Below are positions 5,905 through 7,200 of a DNA stretch of 7,200 nucleotides, in pieces. The notes beneath the pieces were generated by a model, which saw only the letters and a list, made by a program, of their open reading frames with translations, ran no database searches and had not been told where the DNA came from. A program made the translations under genes and the position numbers. Position 1 is the first letter of the stretch. Every line of letters starts with the position of its first letter. The DNA comes from Gammaproteobacteria bacterium (GTDB taxonomy: Bacteria; Pseudomonadota; Gammaproteobacteria; Steroidobacterales; GCA-2729495), in contig JAKLLP010000104.1 of assembly GCA_023150055.1 (NCBI GenBank), forward strand, positions 1-7,200. Direction: 5' to 3'.

Positions 5905-6597
5905 TCAGTGCCTTGGCGACGAGATGCCGGCCAGGTGCTCCAGCGCGCAGCTTGCCGCATCCTGCTCAGCCAGGCGCCGGCTAAGACCTCGTCCCACGAC
6001 CTGTAATTGCGGCGCTTCTATTGCGCACAGGACCTCGAAGGTCTGCGCATGGGCCGCTCCCGCGACGGCCTGGACCTGGTAGTGCGGTAGCGGATGGCCC
6101 CGGGCCTGCAGCCACTCCTGCAGCCGGGTCTTGGCGTCGATCAACTCTTCCTCTGGCGGCAGGTGATCGAGCCGGGATCCGTAGAGGCGCAGGATCACAT
6201 CTTCCACGGCGGCCATGCCACCGTCGAGAAAAACCGCACCGACTACCGCCTCGAGGGCATTCGACAACGTCGAGGAACGCTGGTGCCCGCCCGTGCGGGA
6301 CTCACCACTACCGAGGTAGATAAACTGCCCAAGATCGATTTCTCGCGCGATTTCAGCCAGCGTAACGCCACGCACGAGCCGGGCCCTCATCCTGCTCATC
6401 ACGCCCTCTCCGGCATCGGGCAACCGATGGAACAAGGCCTTGGCGATGACCGCACCGAGCACTGCGTCGCCGAGAAACTCCAATCGCTCGTTGTTGCGTA
6501 CGGACGCGCTGCGGTGAGTCAATGCGAGATCGAGGAGATCATCGGCTGCAAACCGATAGCCGAGCCTGCGCTCCGCCCAGAGCGCGCGCGGAATCAC
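5905..6597 (-). CDS. rnc: Ribonuclease III, GTG start, with Asn at a metal-ligand position
   Basis: RNase III cleaves double-stranded RNA in rRNA precursors and mRNAs. The 230-residue protein has the catalytic domain (1 to about 150) with signature NERLEFLGDAVL (36-47), and the dsRNA-binding domain from DAKTRLQEWLQARG (about 154-167) to RRLAEQDAASCALEHL. Aligning to E. coli without gaps in these blocks, Glu37, Glu40, Asp44, Glu64, Glu99 and Glu116 correspond to E38, E41, D45, E65, E100 and E117. E. coli Asp114 is replaced by Asn113 (codon AAT) in SSTLSNALEA, where the family norm is S-I-L-A-D. Asp114 is one of the four core metal-site residues, so activity or metal dependence may differ. The GTG start overlaps the DUF4845 stop as GTGA; in that frame no ATG gives a better N-terminus. 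Confidence 0.96.
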   Translation of the reverse strand: MIPRALWAERRLGYRFAADDLLDLALTHRSASVRNNERLEFLGDAVLGAVIAKALFHRLPDAGEGVMSRMRARLVRGVTLAEIAREIDLGQFIYLGSGESRTGGHQRSSTLSNALEAVVGAVFLDGGMAAVEDVILRLYGSRLDHLPPEEELIDAKTRLQEWLQARGHPLPHYQVQAVAGAAHAQTFEVLCAIEAPQLQVVGRGLSRRLAEQDAASCALEHLAGISSPRH

Positions 6598-6959
6598 AGC
6601 TGGATCTCGACCTCGTCGCTGAAGTCAACGAGCAGGTATACGTTGCCTACGAATGGCTCGGTTCTGTCGTAGGCAGCAGTAACCCGAAAACCGCTGTCGA
6701 TCTTCTCGATCTGGAAGTCCTTGGCCTTGAGCGCATCGATCATCTCGATGTTGATCCGCTTGTCGATCGACCGGCGGATCAACTGAGGGTTCGGGCCATT
6801 GCCATCCAGCTCGTCCTTGACGTCGGCCAGCACGCGCTTGATCTTCATGTTCTGCAGGTAATGGGGAGTGAGTTTCAAAGCCCCCAGCCCGAGCAGGCCG
6901 ACGATAGCCGCCAGCAACACGAACCCGACCAGTGTGATGCCCTTCTGCCTGGAATACAT
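6594..6959 (-). CDS. DUF4845 single-pass membrane protein with pilin-like N-terminus
   Basis: A 121-residue protein of unknown function that commonly sits between lepB and rnc in gamma- and betaproteobacteria (DUF4845). After a short basic start (MYSRQKG) comes a hydrophobic helix of about 20 residues (8-28, ITLVGFVLLAAIVGLLGLGAL), then TPHYLQNMKIKRVLADVKDEL and a soluble domain ending in FVGNVYLLVDFSDEVEIQL. The segment QKGITLVGF looks like a type IV prepilin processing site, but position +5 is Gly rather than Glu. The soluble part should face the periplasm, which is inference. ATG at 6959 was chosen because AGGGAG precedes it by eight to nine bases and the frame further upstream has no membrane-protein character. 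The stop overlaps the rnc GTG, so the two are coupled. Confidence 0.88.
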   Translation of the reverse strand: MYSRQKGITLVGFVLLAAIVGLLGLGALKLTPHYLQNMKIKRVLADVKDELDGNGPNPQLIRRSIDKRINIEMIDALKAKDFQIEKIDSGFRVTAAYDRTEPFVGNVYLLVDFSDEVEIQL

Positions 6960-7114
6960 ATGAGGATACTCCCTGACTGGAGCGGGGAACCCACCCCCAC
7001 GATGACTCACGAATGCCGCGCCCCGCGCGAGGGCCCACAACAGCGGTCAAAAAAACATTCCGCGCGACCATTGTCAATGAATCAGGCCACCAAACCGGCG
7101 CCTGACCGCTGCGC
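6960..7114 (-). promoter_or_regulatory. Leader/intergenic region upstream of DUF4845-rnc with a 9-bp long-range inverted repeat
   Basis: The 155-bp gap after lepB contains CAGCGGTCA (+ strand 7041-7049) and its exact complement TGACCGCTG (7103-7111), able to close a stem around 53 nt in the minus-strand RNA. Inside are a competing TCAGGC/GCCTGA hairpin (7082-7087/7100-7105), a small CATTG-A-CAATG hairpin and a run of seven T (minus strand, 7055-7049). A TTGACA (minus strand, 7077-7072) resembles a -35 box, but no good -10 follows at 16-18 bp. In E. coli RNase III controls its own mRNA by cutting a hairpin in the rnc leader; this structure could play that part here, which is inference. Confidence 0.5.
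6969..6974 (-). promoter_or_regulatory. Shine-Dalgarno of the DUF4845 gene
   Basis: The minus strand reads AGGGAG, nine bases before the ATG at 6959. It fixes the start against the longer open frame that reaches 7040. Confidence 0.75.
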
Positions 7115-7200
7115 TCACCTGACCTCGACGCCGATCCGGCTCCACTTGGGCATGTGAGGGAAGTCCCAGCTCATCCAGATCCGCACCGCCCGACCCACCA
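7115..7200 (-). CDS. lepB: Signal peptidase I LepB, C-terminal end (runs off the right edge)
   Basis: Only the last 28 or so codons before a TGA are visible. They read VGRAVRIWMSWDFPHMP (followed by KWSRIGVEVR), which matches the C-terminal box of LepB, where E. coli has VGKATAIWMSFD and ends shortly after SRIG. LepB is the inner-membrane serine/lysine protease that removes signal peptides from exported proteins; its catalytic residues lie outside the window. Position directly upstream of DUF4845-rnc-era supports the assignment. Confidence 0.9.
   Translation of the reverse strand, partial: VGRAVRIWMSWDFPHMPKWSRIGVEVR

Noticed and set aside
6960..7040. A 27-residue N-terminal extension of the DUF4845 protein
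   Set aside because: The AGGGAG ribosome site fits the ATG at 6959, and the extension would place unrelated residues ahead of the membrane anchor.
7049..7077. A sigma-70 promoter for DUF4845-rnc (TTGACA at 7077-7072, minus strand)
   Set aside because: The -35 match is perfect, but the -10 position holds only a T-run with no TATAAT-like hexamer at 16-18 bp, so I do not list it as a promoter.
1..7200. Mobile elements, CRISPR arrays, tRNA or rRNA genes, defence systems
   Set aside because: I looked on both strands and found no transposase, integrase, spaced direct repeats, tRNA-like folds or rRNA segments; gene spacing is that of an intact housekeeping operon.

Overview
The window is a gene-dense, high-GC stretch (by eye roughly 60-65 % G+C) of a gammaproteobacterial chromosome. 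Every supportable gene lies on the minus strand, so transcription runs from position 7200 towards position 1. The order lepB - DUF4845 - rnc - era - recO - pdxJ - acpS is the classic gammaproteobacterial lepB/rnc operon. The high GC content and the downstream set (PolB-type 3'-5' exonuclease, rlmD, small YkuD protein, nagZ) point to a non-enteric gammaproteobacterium. Chromatiales/Ectothiorhodospiraceae, Xanthomonadales or Nevskiales are possible, but I cannot place the organism more precisely from sequence alone.

Region by region (minus strand, right to left): 7200-7115 is the C-terminal tail of signal peptidase I (lepB). 6960-7114 is a 155-bp leader holding a long-range 9-bp inverted repeat. 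6594-6959 encodes a DUF4845 single-pass membrane protein with a pilin-like N-terminus. 5905-6597 is rnc (RNase III), 5005-5901 era (ribosome-assembly GTPase) and 4289-5008 recO (recombinational repair). 4045-4288 is a 244-bp gap without a convincing gene but packed with perfect inverted repeats and six copies of GCCTGC. 3295-4044 is pdxJ, 2885-3298 acpS, 2113-2904 a DEDDy exonuclease, 761-2116 rlmD (TTG start), 271-750 a signal-less YkuD-fold L,D-transpeptidase/carboxypeptidase, and 1-264 the N-terminal part of nagZ.

The genes are tightly coupled: GTGA, ATGA, ATGA and TTGA stop/start overlaps, one 20-bp overlap and gaps of 3, 10 and 6 nt. Two transcription blocks seem likely, lepB-to-recO and pdxJ-to-nagZ, separated by the hairpin-rich gap, although read-through is possible. 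In function the window joins RNA processing and ribosome assembly (rnc, era, rlmD), DNA repair (recO, perhaps the exonuclease), cofactor and lipid supply (pdxJ, acpS) and peptidoglycan recycling (YkuD protein, nagZ).

The region is mostly housekeeping and I see no defence system, mobile element or CRISPR. The points most worth a second look are an Asp-to-Asn change at a metal-binding position of RNase III, the apparently cytosolic YkuD enzyme next to nagZ, the hairpin cluster between recO and pdxJ, and the possible RNase III target structure upstream of DUF4845-rnc.
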